Source of the DNA: Devosia limi DSM 17137
Lineage (GTDB): Bacteria > Pseudomonadota > Alphaproteobacteria > Rhizobiales > Devosiaceae
Direction of reading: 5' to 3'
Length of the DNA: 64,000 nt
NCBI RefSeq assembly: GCF_900128975.1
Contig: NZ_FQVC01000012.1
Location: 48,873 to 112,872, forward strand
Shown here: positions 51,777 to 59,863 of the stretch, piece by piece
Layout: each line of letters opens with the position of its first letter
Position numbering within the stretch: the stretch's first letter is position 1
The notes under the pieces: model-generated
What the model was told of the DNA's origin: nothing
The model's input: only the letters and a program-made list of their open reading frames with translations
Databases searched by the model: none
Made by a program: the position numbers and the translations under genes

Positions 51777-53714
51777 TCACTCCCGCATCCCATAGAGCGC
51801 CGGCATCAGCGCCACGCTGCCCACAAACCGCGCCCAGCTCTTGCTCTCCGGCCGCGTCCAGCCCGTCTCGGCAATGGCCGACAGCCGCGGATAGACCAGC
51901 CGGTCGAACACCGCCCGCTCGGTCATCGGCTCGCTCCAGATCGCGCCCTGCACGCCCTTGAAATGCGCCCGCTCCGCCGCGTTCCACCCGGCATCGGGCA
52001 CAAACGCATAGGTCATTTCAAGGCTGGACCAGCCCGCCCAGGCCGCGCCCGGCTCGAACCAGTCCGGCCCATTGGCCATGTCGAGATAATAGCGCTGCGC
52101 CGGCGACACCACGACATCATAGCCTTCGCCGGCCAGCCGCTGATTGGCCTCCACATTGCGCCAGCCCACCAGATAGCAATTCGCCTTGTCGATGCCGCCG
52201 CCTTCCGATGCCTCTTCCCAGGCCCCGGTGATCTTGCCCTTTTGGGTCAAAAACGCCTGCACCTTCTGCAGGAAATAGGCCTGCAGGTTCCGCGCCTCGC
52301 TGCCCCCAACCCGGCTCATCAGCCCCTGCGCCTGGGGTGAGCTGTCCCAGGCATCATGCGGCACCTCATCGGCGCCCACATGAAACCAGGGCGAGGGAAA
52401 CAGTTCGATCAGCTCGGCAAAGATGGTTTCCACCACCTCGTAAACCCGGTCCAACGCCGGATTGAGGCTGTTATTGTCAAAGAACTGAATGGAGAAATAC
52501 TGCCCGTTCTCGCCCTGGTCGCGCAGCGTCGAGACGGTCTGGATCAGCGCATAGCAATGCCCCGGCACGTCGATCTCGGGCACGACTTCGATCCCCAGCG
52601 ATCCCGCCAGCGCCACCAGTTCGCGCACCACGGCCTTGCTGTAAAAGCCGCCACTCCGCTCCGGCCCCGAACCCAAAAGCGGCGGAATGCTCATCCCATG
52701 CCCGCGCCACGCCGCCTTGCTGGTCAGCTCCGGATAGGCGTCGATTTCCACCCGCCAGCTCTCGTCATCGCTCAAATGCCAGTGCAGCCGGTTGAGCTTG
52801 TTCCAGGCCATGGTGCGCAGGAATTGCGCCACTTCCCCGCTGGCATAAAACTGCCGCGCCACGTCGAAATGGCAGCCCCGCCATTCCATCCCCGGCGCAT
52901 CGCTGATGCTGCCACCGGTGGGAAAGGTAAAGCTCTGCGGATAAAGCCGCGCCCCACGCAGCATCTGGCCCAGCGTGATCAGCCCATAGAGCAGCCCCGT
53001 CCGCCCATTGGCCCGCACACTGGCGCTCCCCGCCGCAAAACTGATGGCATAGGCCTCCGCGCCGAGGCTGGCATCGACAGCCAGCGCCACCGGATAGCCA
53101 CCTTCCTCGGCACTGCGCACCAGTGCCTCGCCGGGAAACAAATGCCCCACCAGATCGGCAAAACCAGCCGCCGCCGCTTGCCCCTCGGCCTCGCCAGCGC
53201 TCAGCGTCAGCCCCGATGGCGCGGTGCGATTGCCCTTGGCCGCGACGTCATTGGGCCAGGGAATAACAGCATAGGGCGCCACACCCGGCTCGGCGACCGG
53301 ATGCCGGATCACCCCGCGCTTGGGCGGCGTCGTCGCCCCGGCATTGGTGGCAGGCTTGGTCAGCACCGCCTGCGCCTGGCCATCGCTGGTGATCAGCATG
53401 GCGGTAAAGGCCCCATCGGTCCAATGCCGCGCCGGAAAGGCCAGCGTCAGGCTCGCGGTCCAGCTCGCCCCCGGCGCCAGCACAAAACCGGCCTCCGGCG
53501 CGATCTCGCAATAATTCGACAGCTTGGTGACGACGCTGCAGCCCTGATGCGGCCCCTCCGCCACCACCAGCGCCGGCCCCGACATCCCCAGTCGAAACCC
53601 GCTCAGCGGTGCCGCGCTCCTATTGTGCAGCACGATCGTATAGCGCGCCGCGCCCGCCAGATCGGCCGGCATCCACTCGCTCTCCACCACATAACAATAC
53701 CAATCCGATGCCAT
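51777..53714 (-). CDS. GH20 beta-N-acetylhexosaminidase
   Basis: A 645-residue glycoside hydrolase 20. The catalytic pair Asp449-Glu450 is in WFHVGADEVPHDAW, in the barrel that begins near HLSDDESWRVEIDAYPELT. An N-terminal carbohydrate-binding-like region (about 1-130) and the GH20b domain precede it. It cleaves terminal N-acetylglucosamine or galactosamine from chitin or glycans by the substrate-assisted mechanism. No signal peptide is evident from the first residues (MASDWYCYVVESEW), so it is probably cytoplasmic and used for scavenged or recycled sugars. Confidence 0.93.
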   Translation of the reverse strand: MASDWYCYVVESEWMPADLAGAARYTIVLHNRSAAPLSGFRLGMSGPALVVAEGPHQGCSVVTKLSNYCEIAPEAGFVLAPGASWTASLTLAFPARHWTDGAFTAMLITSDGQAQAVLTKPATNAGATTPPKRGVIRHPVAEPGVAPYAVIPWPNDVAAKGNRTAPSGLTLSAGEAEGQAAAAGFADLVGHLFPGEALVRSAEEGGYPVALAVDASLGAEAYAISFAAGSASVRANGRTGLLYGLITLGQMLRGARLYPQSFTFPTGGSISDAPGMEWRGCHFDVARQFYASGEVAQFLRTMAWNKLNRLHWHLSDDESWRVEIDAYPELTSKAAWRGHGMSIPPLLGSGPERSGGFYSKAVVRELVALAGSLGIEVVPEIDVPGHCYALIQTVSTLRDQGENGQYFSIQFFDNNSLNPALDRVYEVVETIFAELIELFPSPWFHVGADEVPHDAWDSSPQAQGLMSRVGGSEARNLQAYFLQKVQAFLTQKGKITGAWEEASEGGGIDKANCYLVGWRNVEANQRLAGEGYDVVVSPAQRYYLDMANGPDWFEPGAAWAGWSSLEMTYAFVPDAGWNAAERAHFKGVQGAIWSEPMTERAVFDRLVYPRLSAIAETGWTRPESKSWARFVGSVALMPALYGMRE

Positions 53715-53811
53715 TGTAAGACCACTCCCTTTGGCTGGACCCTAATCGGATTTTCCATGCCCCGCAACGGGATGGCATTGGCGGTTTTGCTCCGGGACCT
53801 CCCCAGCCACG

Positions 53812-53840
53812 GCGTCATCCCGGCGACAGCCGGGATCCAG
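53812..53840. repeat. Short palindrome of the GTCATCCCGGC family
   Basis: GTCATCCCGGCGACAGCCGG and a following GATCC form one palindromic unit (CCCGGC, GACA, GCCGGG), a relative of the GTCATTCCCGCG repeats at 51575, 60907 and 62052. It lies in the divergent gap between the hexosaminidase and the DUF2793 protein. Confidence 0.6.
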
Positions 53841-53932
53841 TTTTCTCGCTATCAAAGCTGTGGCGGATCTCCGCTTTATCCCCGCCCCATCACCCCGGTC
53901 CTAAACTCACCCCAACGCATTGGGAGATTGCC

Positions 53933-55030
53933 ATGGACCAGACCGCCCGCCTCAGCCTGCCCTTCATCATGAGCCAGCAGGCCCAGAAACACGTGACCCA
54001 TAACGAGGCCCTGCAGGCGCTCGATGCGCTGGTTCAGCCGGTGGTCGATGCCCGCGATCTCACGGTTCCGCCCGCCAGCCCGGTGCTGGGCGAGGCCCAT
54101 ATCGTCGCCCCCGGCGCGACCGGCGCCTGGGCCGGCCACAGCAACAAGATCGCCGCCTTCCAGTCCGGCGCCTGGCTGTTTTACGATCCCGCCCCCGGCT
54201 GGCAGGTCTGGGTCAGGGCCGAACAGGCCCTTCTGGCCTTCCACGCTGGCGCCTGGCATGCCTTGGCCTCCATCGGTCCCGCTGGGGTGCCCGGTATCGG
54301 CATCAACACCGCAGCCGACGCCACCAATCGCCTCGCCGTCGCGGCGGCAGCAACGTTGTTCACCCATGCCGGCAATGGCCATCAACTCAAGCTCAACAAG
54401 GCAGGCTCAGCCGATACGGCCAGCCTGCTGTTTCAGGCCAATTGGTCCGGCCGCGCCGAAATGGGGCTGATGGGGGACAATAATTGGCGGCTCAAGGTCA
54501 GCCCCGACGGCGCCACCTGGCTCAACGCCATCACCATCGACAGTGCCTCCGGCACGCTCACCGCCGCCGCCGCGATCCGCCCGACGACCGATAATGCCGC
54601 CACGCTCGGCGCCAGCGGCGCCCGCTGGTCCTCGCTCTGGTCGGCCACCGGCACCATCCAGACCTCCGATGCCAGGCAGAAAACCGACATCGCCCCCACC
54701 GATCTCGGCCTCGATTTCATCCTGGCCCTCAATCCGGTGCGCTATCGCTGGCTGGTGGGCGGCAATGATCCCGAGCCCCGCCCCGGCCGCCGCACGCATT
54801 ACGGCCTCCTCGCCCAGGACGTCGCCGCAACGCTCGCCCAGCTCAACTGTCCCGATTTTGCCGGTCATATCCTCGCCGACCCCGCCGATCCCGAGAGTGA
54901 ACAAGGCCTCCGCTACGACGCCTTCCTCGCCCCCCTCATGGCCGCCGTTCAAACGCTTGCCGCTCGGGTGGAGGCGCTGGAGCAGGGGGGCGACTGCTGG
55001 AGCAGCGGGGCAAGCAAGGCCTGGCTCTGA
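53933..55030 (+). CDS. DUF2793 / peptidase-S74 tail-fibre-like protein
   Basis: 365 residues started at ATG 53933 behind TGGGAG. The N-terminal part (MDQTARLSLPFIMSQQAQKHVTHNEALQALDALVQPVV) is a DUF2793 domain as found on phage and gene-transfer-agent tails. The C-terminal part is an S74 intramolecular chaperone: SDARQKTDI gives the Ser245-Lys250 dyad that cleaves the chaperone from trimeric fibres, followed by LNPVRYRWL and THYGLLAQDVA. It is an orphan, as no other phage structural gene is visible nearby. It could be a surface fibre, a GTA spike or a remnant. Confidence 0.85.
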   Translation: MDQTARLSLPFIMSQQAQKHVTHNEALQALDALVQPVVDARDLTVPPASPVLGEAHIVAPGATGAWAGHSNKIAAFQSGAWLFYDPAPGWQVWVRAEQALLAFHAGAWHALASIGPAGVPGIGINTAADATNRLAVAAAATLFTHAGNGHQLKLNKAGSADTASLLFQANWSGRAEMGLMGDNNWRLKVSPDGATWLNAITIDSASGTLTAAAAIRPTTDNAATLGASGARWSSLWSATGTIQTSDARQKTDIAPTDLGLDFILALNPVRYRWLVGGNDPEPRPGRRTHYGLLAQDVAATLAQLNCPDFAGHILADPADPESEQGLRYDAFLAPLMAAVQTLAARVEALEQGGDCWSSGASKAWL

Positions 55031-55050
55031 CACCCATTCCCACCCCATCC

Positions 55051-55143
55051 ACCGCGCTGCCCGCGGACTTGATCCGCGGGTCCCTCTCCCCACGGCACGC
55101 GCTCTGAGGGACCCCGGGTCAAGCCCGGGGACAGCCCAGTGGA
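55051..55143. repeat. Composite palindromic repeat (gene-less, REPIN-like)
   Basis: Left arm from 55058 (TGCCCGCGGACTTGATCCGC and GGGTCC) and right arm about 55110-55134 (GACCCCGGGTCAAGCCCGGG and GACA), with a spacer of about 27 bases. It is a diverged copy of the element at 25198 and fills the gap before the TetR gene. Confidence 0.75.
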
Positions 55144-55211
55144 GCGTTCGTGCGGCTTACATCCGAGTCATTCTCGCGCCGGCGGTAATCTCCTGCTCCA
55201 CTCGCCACAGC

Positions 55212-55778
55212 CTAAACCTTCAGCCCCCGGATCAGCGCCCGGATCGCCTTGCGGTAATCCCCCAATTCCTCGGCCTCCGCCAGCGCCGCCCGGTCAAACA
55301 GCGCGTTGAGCAGATGCGCCAGCGGCACCACGGGTAGCTCGCGGATCGCCTTGGCCTCCATCGCCGCGCCCACCCCCTCGATCAGCGTGCGCAAGCCATG
55401 CCGCCCGTCGATTGCGTCCAGTTCCGCCCGCCCCAGCACCGCAGGCGCATCGATCAGCAGGATCCGCCGGCGCCCCTCATCTTGCATGGCGGACAGGAAC
55501 GCATCGCCCCCCGCCAGCAGCGCCTTGACCGGGCCCGTCTCGTCGTCGCCCGCCGTGGCGCTATTGATCGCCATGGCCAGCAGCGCATGCTCTTCTTCCA
55601 CCACGGCCCGGAACAAGGCCGCCTTGTCGGCGAAATGGTGATAGAGCGCGCCGCGTGTCACCCCCGCCGCTGCGACGATCTCCGGCGTGCCCGTTTCGGC
55701 ATAGCCCTTGTCGGCAAACAGCTGTCGCGCCACCGCAATCAGCATCTGCCGCGTTGCCGCCGCCTTGCCACTCAGCAT
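55212..55778 (-). CDS. TetR-family transcriptional regulator
   Basis: From ATG 55778 the protein has 188 residues; AAGG lies nine bases upstream, and Met codons further up overlap the operator. The helix-turn-helix is typical ([51 protein letters not shown]). The C-terminal domain is TetR_C of a small, hydrophobic type. It is divergent from a glyoxalase/VOC gene, and the gap holds two copies of a 15-base palindrome. It probably represses both genes; the inducer is unknown. Confidence 0.88.
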   Translation of the reverse strand: MLSGKAAATRQMLIAVARQLFADKGYAETGTPEIVAAAGVTRGALYHHFADKAALFRAVVEEEHALLAMAINSATAGDDETGPVKALLAGGDAFLSAMQDEGRRRILLIDAPAVLGRAELDAIDGRHGLRTLIEGVGAAMEAKAIRELPVVPLAHLLNALFDRAALAEAEELGDYRKAIRALIRGLKV

Positions 55779-55795
55779 TCGATCCGCGCCTTGCA

Positions 55796-55839
55796 TACAT
55801 GCAGCCTGTATGTTATCAAAAAGATACATGCAGCATGTA
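55796..55839. promoter_or_regulatory. Duplicated TetR operator
   Basis: TACATGCAGCATGTA at 55825-55839 is a perfect 15-base palindrome. TACATGCAGCCTGTA at 55796-55810 is the same with one change. They lie 29 bases apart, start to start, between the TetR and glyoxalase genes. Two closely spaced sites fit cooperative or dual-promoter control. Confidence 0.8.
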
Positions 55840-55869
55840 CTTTGTGCTGCCAATTCGCAAGGAGCCAAT

Positions 55870-56280
55870 ATGAAGATCACCGGAGATTACCCGCTCCTGC
55901 TGGTGCGCGATGTCGCCCCGGCCGCTGCTTTCTATGAACGTCATCTGGGTTTCCAGCGCCTGTTCGACAGCGATTGGTATGTGCAGCTGCGCTCTTCCAA
56001 TAACGCCGCCACCGAACTGGCGCTGATTGTCTATGACCATGAAACCATCCCGGAAAGCGGCCGCACCCCGACGACGGGCCTGCTGCTGAGCTTTGAGGTC
56101 GAGGACGCCGCTGCCGAATATGCTGCAGCCCAGGCGTCCGGCCTCTCCATCCTGCAGCCGCTGCGCGACGAGCCCTTCGGTCAGCGCCATTTCATCATGG
56201 CCGATCCCAATGGCGTGCTGCTCGACATCATCACCCCGATCGAGCCGGATGCTGAATGGCTGGCCCAGCAGGGCGCCTGA
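55870..56280 (+). CDS. VOC/glyoxalase-family protein
   Basis: 136 residues, started at ATG 55870 with a GGAG ribosome site. It is a two-module VOC protein ([26 protein letters not shown] and, later, [52 protein letters not shown]). The metal-ligand set is not complete enough to claim an enzyme, and many such proteins bind or sequester antibiotics such as bleomycin or are dioxygenase-like. Its control by the divergent TetR protein suggests response to a small compound. Confidence 0.85.
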   Translation: MKITGDYPLLLVRDVAPAAAFYERHLGFQRLFDSDWYVQLRSSNNAATELALIVYDHETIPESGRTPTTGLLLSFEVEDAAAEYAAAQASGLSILQPLRDEPFGQRHFIMADPNGVLLDIITPIEPDAEWLAQQGA

Positions 56281-56386
56281 AATCGGCAGCGGGGGGCTGG
56301 CATCTGCAACGCCTCTCCCCGATCCCGCCATCGTCGCTCCTCGCTGCGGGCAAATGGACCATCCGGAGAAGCTTCACCCCAAAACC

Positions 56387-56989
56387 CTACCAGCGCGATG
56401 TCAGGGCGGCGGCGCTCTCGGGATCAAAATGCAGCGTCACCAGAGTGTCGCGACCGGCCTGATGCACATCATCGACATATTGCCGCTGCAGCAGCGTCAC
56501 CGTCTTTTCCGGATCGTCGCTGCCCATATAGAGATAATCAAAACAGTTGAGCACCTCGGCGCTTTGCGGCCCGGCAATCTCGGCCTTCAGCGCCGCCAGT
56601 TCCCGTCCGCCGATCATGCTGCCGTCGGCCCGTCTTGTCGCCCGCACCGATGGCACCCAGTCGGCGCCGGTTTCGCAGATGAACCGCCCATCGCGAAAAT
56701 CACCGCGATCGACAAAGGCGATATCGACCGCCTCGTCCCAGGCATTGCCGATCTCGAAGCTGGCGCCGGTATCGCTGACCTCGAGATAGACATCCCACCA
56801 GGCACAGCTCCCGGCATCTTCAAGATAGCACCAGCGCTCGCTATGGCGCATCAGCGTGCCCACATCGGCAATGCGCATCGGCTTGCTGGCCTTGTAGCCT
56901 TCGATCACGCCCTGCACCGGCGCTTCAAAGGCCAGGGCGGGCGTCACCAGCGTGAGGAGTGTCGTGGTCATGGCAAGGAGCAGTTTCAT
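56387..56989 (-). CDS. Exported protein of unknown function
   Basis: 200 residues when started at ATG 56989 (another ATG lies two codons before). A signal peptide (MKLLLAMTTTLLTLVTPALA) precedes a mature protein with five cysteines (ERWCYLEDAGSCAWWDVY, RFICETG, EVLNCFDYLYMGS), so disulfides are likely. No known family. It is probably periplasmic. The gene is divergent from an Rrf2 gene across about 80 bases and might share its control region. Confidence 0.65.
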   Translation of the reverse strand: MKLLLAMTTTLLTLVTPALAFEAPVQGVIEGYKASKPMRIADVGTLMRHSERWCYLEDAGSCAWWDVYLEVSDTGASFEIGNAWDEAVDIAFVDRGDFRDGRFICETGADWVPSVRATRRADGSMIGGRELAALKAEIAGPQSAEVLNCFDYLYMGSDDPEKTVTLLQRQYVDDVHQAGRDTLVTLHFDPESAAALTSRW

Positions 56990-57031
56990 CAGCAATCTCC
57001 GGCGCGGCGCTAAAACCTCATCCTAGCCGGG

Positions 57032-57069
57032 TTGACAGCGATATCCAAATGTAACAAATAAAGTTACAT
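57032..57069 (+). promoter_or_regulatory. Rrf2 promoter and operator overlapping the start codon
   Basis: TTGACA (57032-57037) is a consensus -35. ATGTAAC (57049-57055), seven bases, GTTACAT (57063-57069) is a perfect seven-base inverted repeat that includes the first bases of the Rrf2 ATG (57068). A -10 near 57055-57060 would place the transcript start at or next to the ATG, so the message may be leaderless. Confidence 0.65.
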
Positions 57070-57520
57070 GAAACGCTCCAGTCGCCTCTCCATCGCCCTG
57101 CACGCTCTGGTCCACCTTGCAGCCCAGCCCGATGCAGCCCAGACCTCCACCACGCTCTCGGTGTGCCTGATGACCAATCCGGTTGTCGTCCGCCGCGTCA
57201 TGGGCGAATTGCGCGAGGCCGGCCTTGTCGCCTCCACCAAAGGCCATAATGGCGGCTGGCGCCTGCTGCGTCCGGTCGCCGAAATCACCTTGTTCGACGT
57301 TTATGCCGCTCTGGGCGAAAGCCTGTTGCTGCGCACCGAAAGCGATCCGGGCGATCAGACCTGCATGATCGTTCGAAGTGTCGATCAGCTGATGGGCGAT
57401 TTCCTCACCGATGCCGAAGCGCTGCTGGCGGCCCGGCTCAAGCGCGTCTCGCTGGCCGAGATCGCGGCTGCCGCAGCATTGAAGCCCCATTCCAAGATTG
57501 GAGTTCCATCCCATGGATGA
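57068..57520 (+). CDS. Rrf2-family transcriptional regulator
   Basis: A 150-residue Rrf2 protein: winged helix at about residues 5-80 (LSIALHALVHLAAQPDA, NPVVVRRVMGELREAGLVASTKGHNGGWRLLRP). Only two cysteines are present (SVCLMTN and QTCMIVR), so there is no obvious cluster site. Its last eight bases overlap a thioredoxin-reductase-like flavoprotein gene, which is the likely target and partner, as in many Rrf2-flavoprotein pairs. It carries a perfect inverted repeat at its own start. Confidence 0.88.
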   Translation: MKRSSRLSIALHALVHLAAQPDAAQTSTTLSVCLMTNPVVVRRVMGELREAGLVASTKGHNGGWRLLRPVAEITLFDVYAALGESLLLRTESDPGDQTCMIVRSVDQLMGDFLTDAEALLAARLKRVSLAEIAAAAALKPHSKIGVPSHG

Positions 57521-58403
57521 TGTCATCATCGTCGGCGGCAGTTTTGCCGGCCTCACCGCCGCCATGCAGCTGGGCCGCGCCCGCCGCAAGGTTACCCTGC
57601 TCGATAGCGGCCTGCCGCGCAATCGCTTCGCCGCCCATTCCCATGGCGTGCTCGGCCATGACGGCAAGGCGCCGGGCGATATTCTGGCCGCCGGCCGCGC
57701 CGAACTTGCCGCCTATCCCAGCGTCCGCATCATCAATGCCAAGGCTGCCGCTGCCGGCGGCGCCATGGATGATTTCAGCATCACCAGCGACGATGGCGAA
57801 ACCCTGCGCGCCCGCCGCCTGGTGCTGAGCTATGGCATCACCGACCAGTTCCCGGACCTGCCCGGCTTTGCCGAAAGCTGGGGCAAGTCGGTGCTGCATT
57901 GTCCCTATTGCCATGGCTTTGAAGTGGGCGATCAGCGCCTCGGCCTGCTCTATGTCGCGGAATTCTCGCTGCATATGGCCAGCCTCCTGCTCGATTGGAG
58001 CCGCGATCTGACCCTCTTTGCCGATGGCAAGGATATTCCAGCCGAAGACCGCGACCGCCTCGCGGCGCGGGGCGTCACCATCGTCGATCCCAAGGTGACC
58101 GCACTGGAAAACCAGGCCGGCCAGCTCAGCGCCATTGCGCTCGCCGATGGCCGCTCGGTCGGGCTCGATGCTCTCTTCGCCCATCCGCGCAATGCGCCGG
58201 CCTGCACTCTGCACGCCCAGCTCGGCGTCGACATGGTCGAAACCCCGCTCGGCCTGGCGACAAAGCTGCTCGAACGCCAAGCCACCAGCGTGCCCGGCAT
58301 TTATGCCGGCGGCGATCTGGCGTCAGGCATGCACAGCGTGCCGCTCGCTTTGTCCAGCGGCTCCATCGCCGGCGTCGCCGCCCACCAATCCATGCTGGCC
58401 TGA
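57513..58403 (+). CDS. Thioredoxin-reductase-like NAD(P)/FAD oxidoreductase
   Basis: A 296-residue class II pyridine nucleotide-disulfide oxidoreductase. It starts at ATG 57513, inside the rrf2 end. FAD motif VIIVGGSFAGLTAAMQLGRARRKV is at the N terminus, and HCPYCHGFEVGD (about residues 128-139) is the CxxC redox pair, with NADPH-binding features in between replaced by a short region. The last block GIYAGGDLASG is typical. It lacks the classic second Gly-rich nucleotide motif, so its electron donor could differ. It probably reduces a disulfide or small electrophile under Rrf2 control. Confidence 0.86.
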   Translation: MDDVIIVGGSFAGLTAAMQLGRARRKVTLLDSGLPRNRFAAHSHGVLGHDGKAPGDILAAGRAELAAYPSVRIINAKAAAAGGAMDDFSITSDDGETLRARRLVLSYGITDQFPDLPGFAESWGKSVLHCPYCHGFEVGDQRLGLLYVAEFSLHMASLLLDWSRDLTLFADGKDIPAEDRDRLAARGVTIVDPKVTALENQAGQLSAIALADGRSVGLDALFAHPRNAPACTLHAQLGVDMVETPLGLATKLLERQATSVPGIYAGGDLASGMHSVPLALSSGSIAGVAAHQSMLA

Positions 58404-58501
58404 CGTCTGCCCCTCGCCCCTTTGGGAGGTGTTGGGAGGAGCGCTGGGGTGAGGGAACCATCGCTGCGTCGTGTGCTTAATGCGTAAAGAGCCCTCCACC
58501 C
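58404..58501. other. Gap after the flavoprotein gene
   Basis: The sequence begins with CCCCTCGCCCCTTTGGGAGG and a GGGAGGAGCGCTGGGGTGAGGG stretch, which recalls a degenerate copy of the CCTCTCCC repeat family. No gene is supported. The CCCGTGGG composite repeat follows from 58502. Confidence 0.5.
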
Positions 58502-58595
58502 CCACCGCGCTGCCCATGGGCTTGACCCGTGGGCCACTCTCCCCCGGCAGGCGCTCAGAGTGATCCCCGGGTCAAGCCCGGGGACAGCCCGGTGA
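58502..58595. repeat. Composite palindromic repeat (gene-less, REPIN-like)
   Basis: Left arm 58511-58535 (TGCCCATGGGCTTGACCCGT and GGGCC), a spacer of about 27 bases, and right arm 58563-58588 (ATCCCCGGGTCAAGCCCGGG and GACA). The two arms differ in their stems (CCCATGGG versus CCCCGGG), so each is a palindrome of its own. No gene follows until 58711. Confidence 0.78.
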
Positions 58596-58710
58596 AGTTA
58601 ACGACATGCGGGCACCAACCGTAAACCCGGGGCGCCTTCTCCTTCCACCAGCCAACAAAAAAAGGGCGGGCACTCGGCCCACCCCTCGCTTACGTCACGC
58701 CCAAAAAACC

Positions 58711-59748
58711 CTAGCGCAGCCAGCCGCGCGGGCTGGGATGCAGTTCCATCTGCCCGCCCTTGGTCGCCTCGTCGATAGCAGCGATTTCTTCGGCGCTCAG
58801 GCTCAGATTGTTCAGCACGCCCAGATTGTCCTTGAGCTGCTCGATGGTGCGCACGCCCACCAGTGCCGAGGTCATTTCCGGCCGCCGCAGCGCCCAGCTC
58901 AGCGCCAGCTGCACCATGGATTGCCCGCGCGACTTGGCGATCACCCCGAGCTTGTCGACGGCGTCGAGCACCCGCGGCTCGATATGGCTGGCCCGCAGCG
59001 ACCCATTGGGGTTCTCGCCGCGCGTGCCTTCCACCTGCCCGCTATTATACTTGCCCGACAGCACCCCCTGCGCCAGCGGCGAAAAGGCGATCATGCCGAT
59101 ACCCAGTTCGCCACAGGCATCGATAGTGCCGTCATTCTCGATCCAGCGATTGATCACCGAATAGCTCGGCTGGTGGATGGTGGTGGCCACCCCCATTTCC
59201 TTGAGGATGCGATAGGCCTCGCGCGTCTCCGCCTGGGGATAGCTCGAAATCCCCACATAGAGCGCCTTGCCGGCGCGCACCGCCTGGGCCAGCGCGCCCA
59301 TGGTTTCCTCCAGCGGCGTCTTGGGATCGTAGCGGTGCGAATAGAAAATATCGACATAGTCCAGCCCCAGCCGCTTCAGCGACTGGTCGAGGCTGGCGGT
59401 CAGGTATTTACGGCTGCCGAATTCGCCATAGGGGCCCGGCCACATATTGTAGCCCGCCTTGGTGGAAACGATCATCTCGTCGCGATAGGGGCGGAAATCG
59501 CGGGCCATCACCTGCCCGAACAATTCTTCCGACGAGCCGGGAGGCGGCCCGTAATTATTGGCCAGGTCGAAATGGGTGATCCCGGCATCGAAGGCATGGC
59601 CGAGGATTTCCATGGCGCCGGGATAGTCGCGGGTGCCGCCGAAATTCTGCCACAGCCCCAGGCTGATCACCGGCAATTGCAGCCCGGATTTGCCCGAATG
59701 GCGGTATTGCATGCTGTCATAGCGCGCCGGATCGGCCCGATAGGTCAT
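58711..59748 (-). CDS. YghZ/GSP69-type aldo/keto reductase (L-glyceraldehyde-3-phosphate reductase type)
   Basis: A 345-residue aldo/keto reductase, started at ATG 59748 with GGGAG upstream; earlier in-frame codons give no extra conserved sequence. The catalytic residues are Asp and Tyr of HFDLANNYGP, Lys of VSTKAGY and His of YSHRYDP. The sequence PGSSEELFGQ and the NPNGSLRASHIEPRVLDAV region are typical of the YghZ group, which reduces L-glyceraldehyde 3-phosphate or methylglyoxal with NADPH. It is divergent from trhO across about 115 bases. Confidence 0.87.
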   Translation of the reverse strand: MTYRADPARYDSMQYRHSGKSGLQLPVISLGLWQNFGGTRDYPGAMEILGHAFDAGITHFDLANNYGPPPGSSEELFGQVMARDFRPYRDEMIVSTKAGYNMWPGPYGEFGSRKYLTASLDQSLKRLGLDYVDIFYSHRYDPKTPLEETMGALAQAVRAGKALYVGISSYPQAETREAYRILKEMGVATTIHQPSYSVINRWIENDGTIDACGELGIGMIAFSPLAQGVLSGKYNSGQVEGTRGENPNGSLRASHIEPRVLDAVDKLGVIAKSRGQSMVQLALSWALRRPEMTSALVGVRTIEQLKDNLGVLNNLSLSAEEIAAIDEATKGGQMELHPSPRGWLR

Positions 59749-59863
59749 GATCATCTCCCGAACATTTGCGATTTGTCCCGGTCCACGGCGCTTGGCGCAC
59801 AGGCGGGGCGGATGGTATGAGCGGGCGCAGAAAGCTGTAGCAATGTGCCCACCGGAAATCGAT

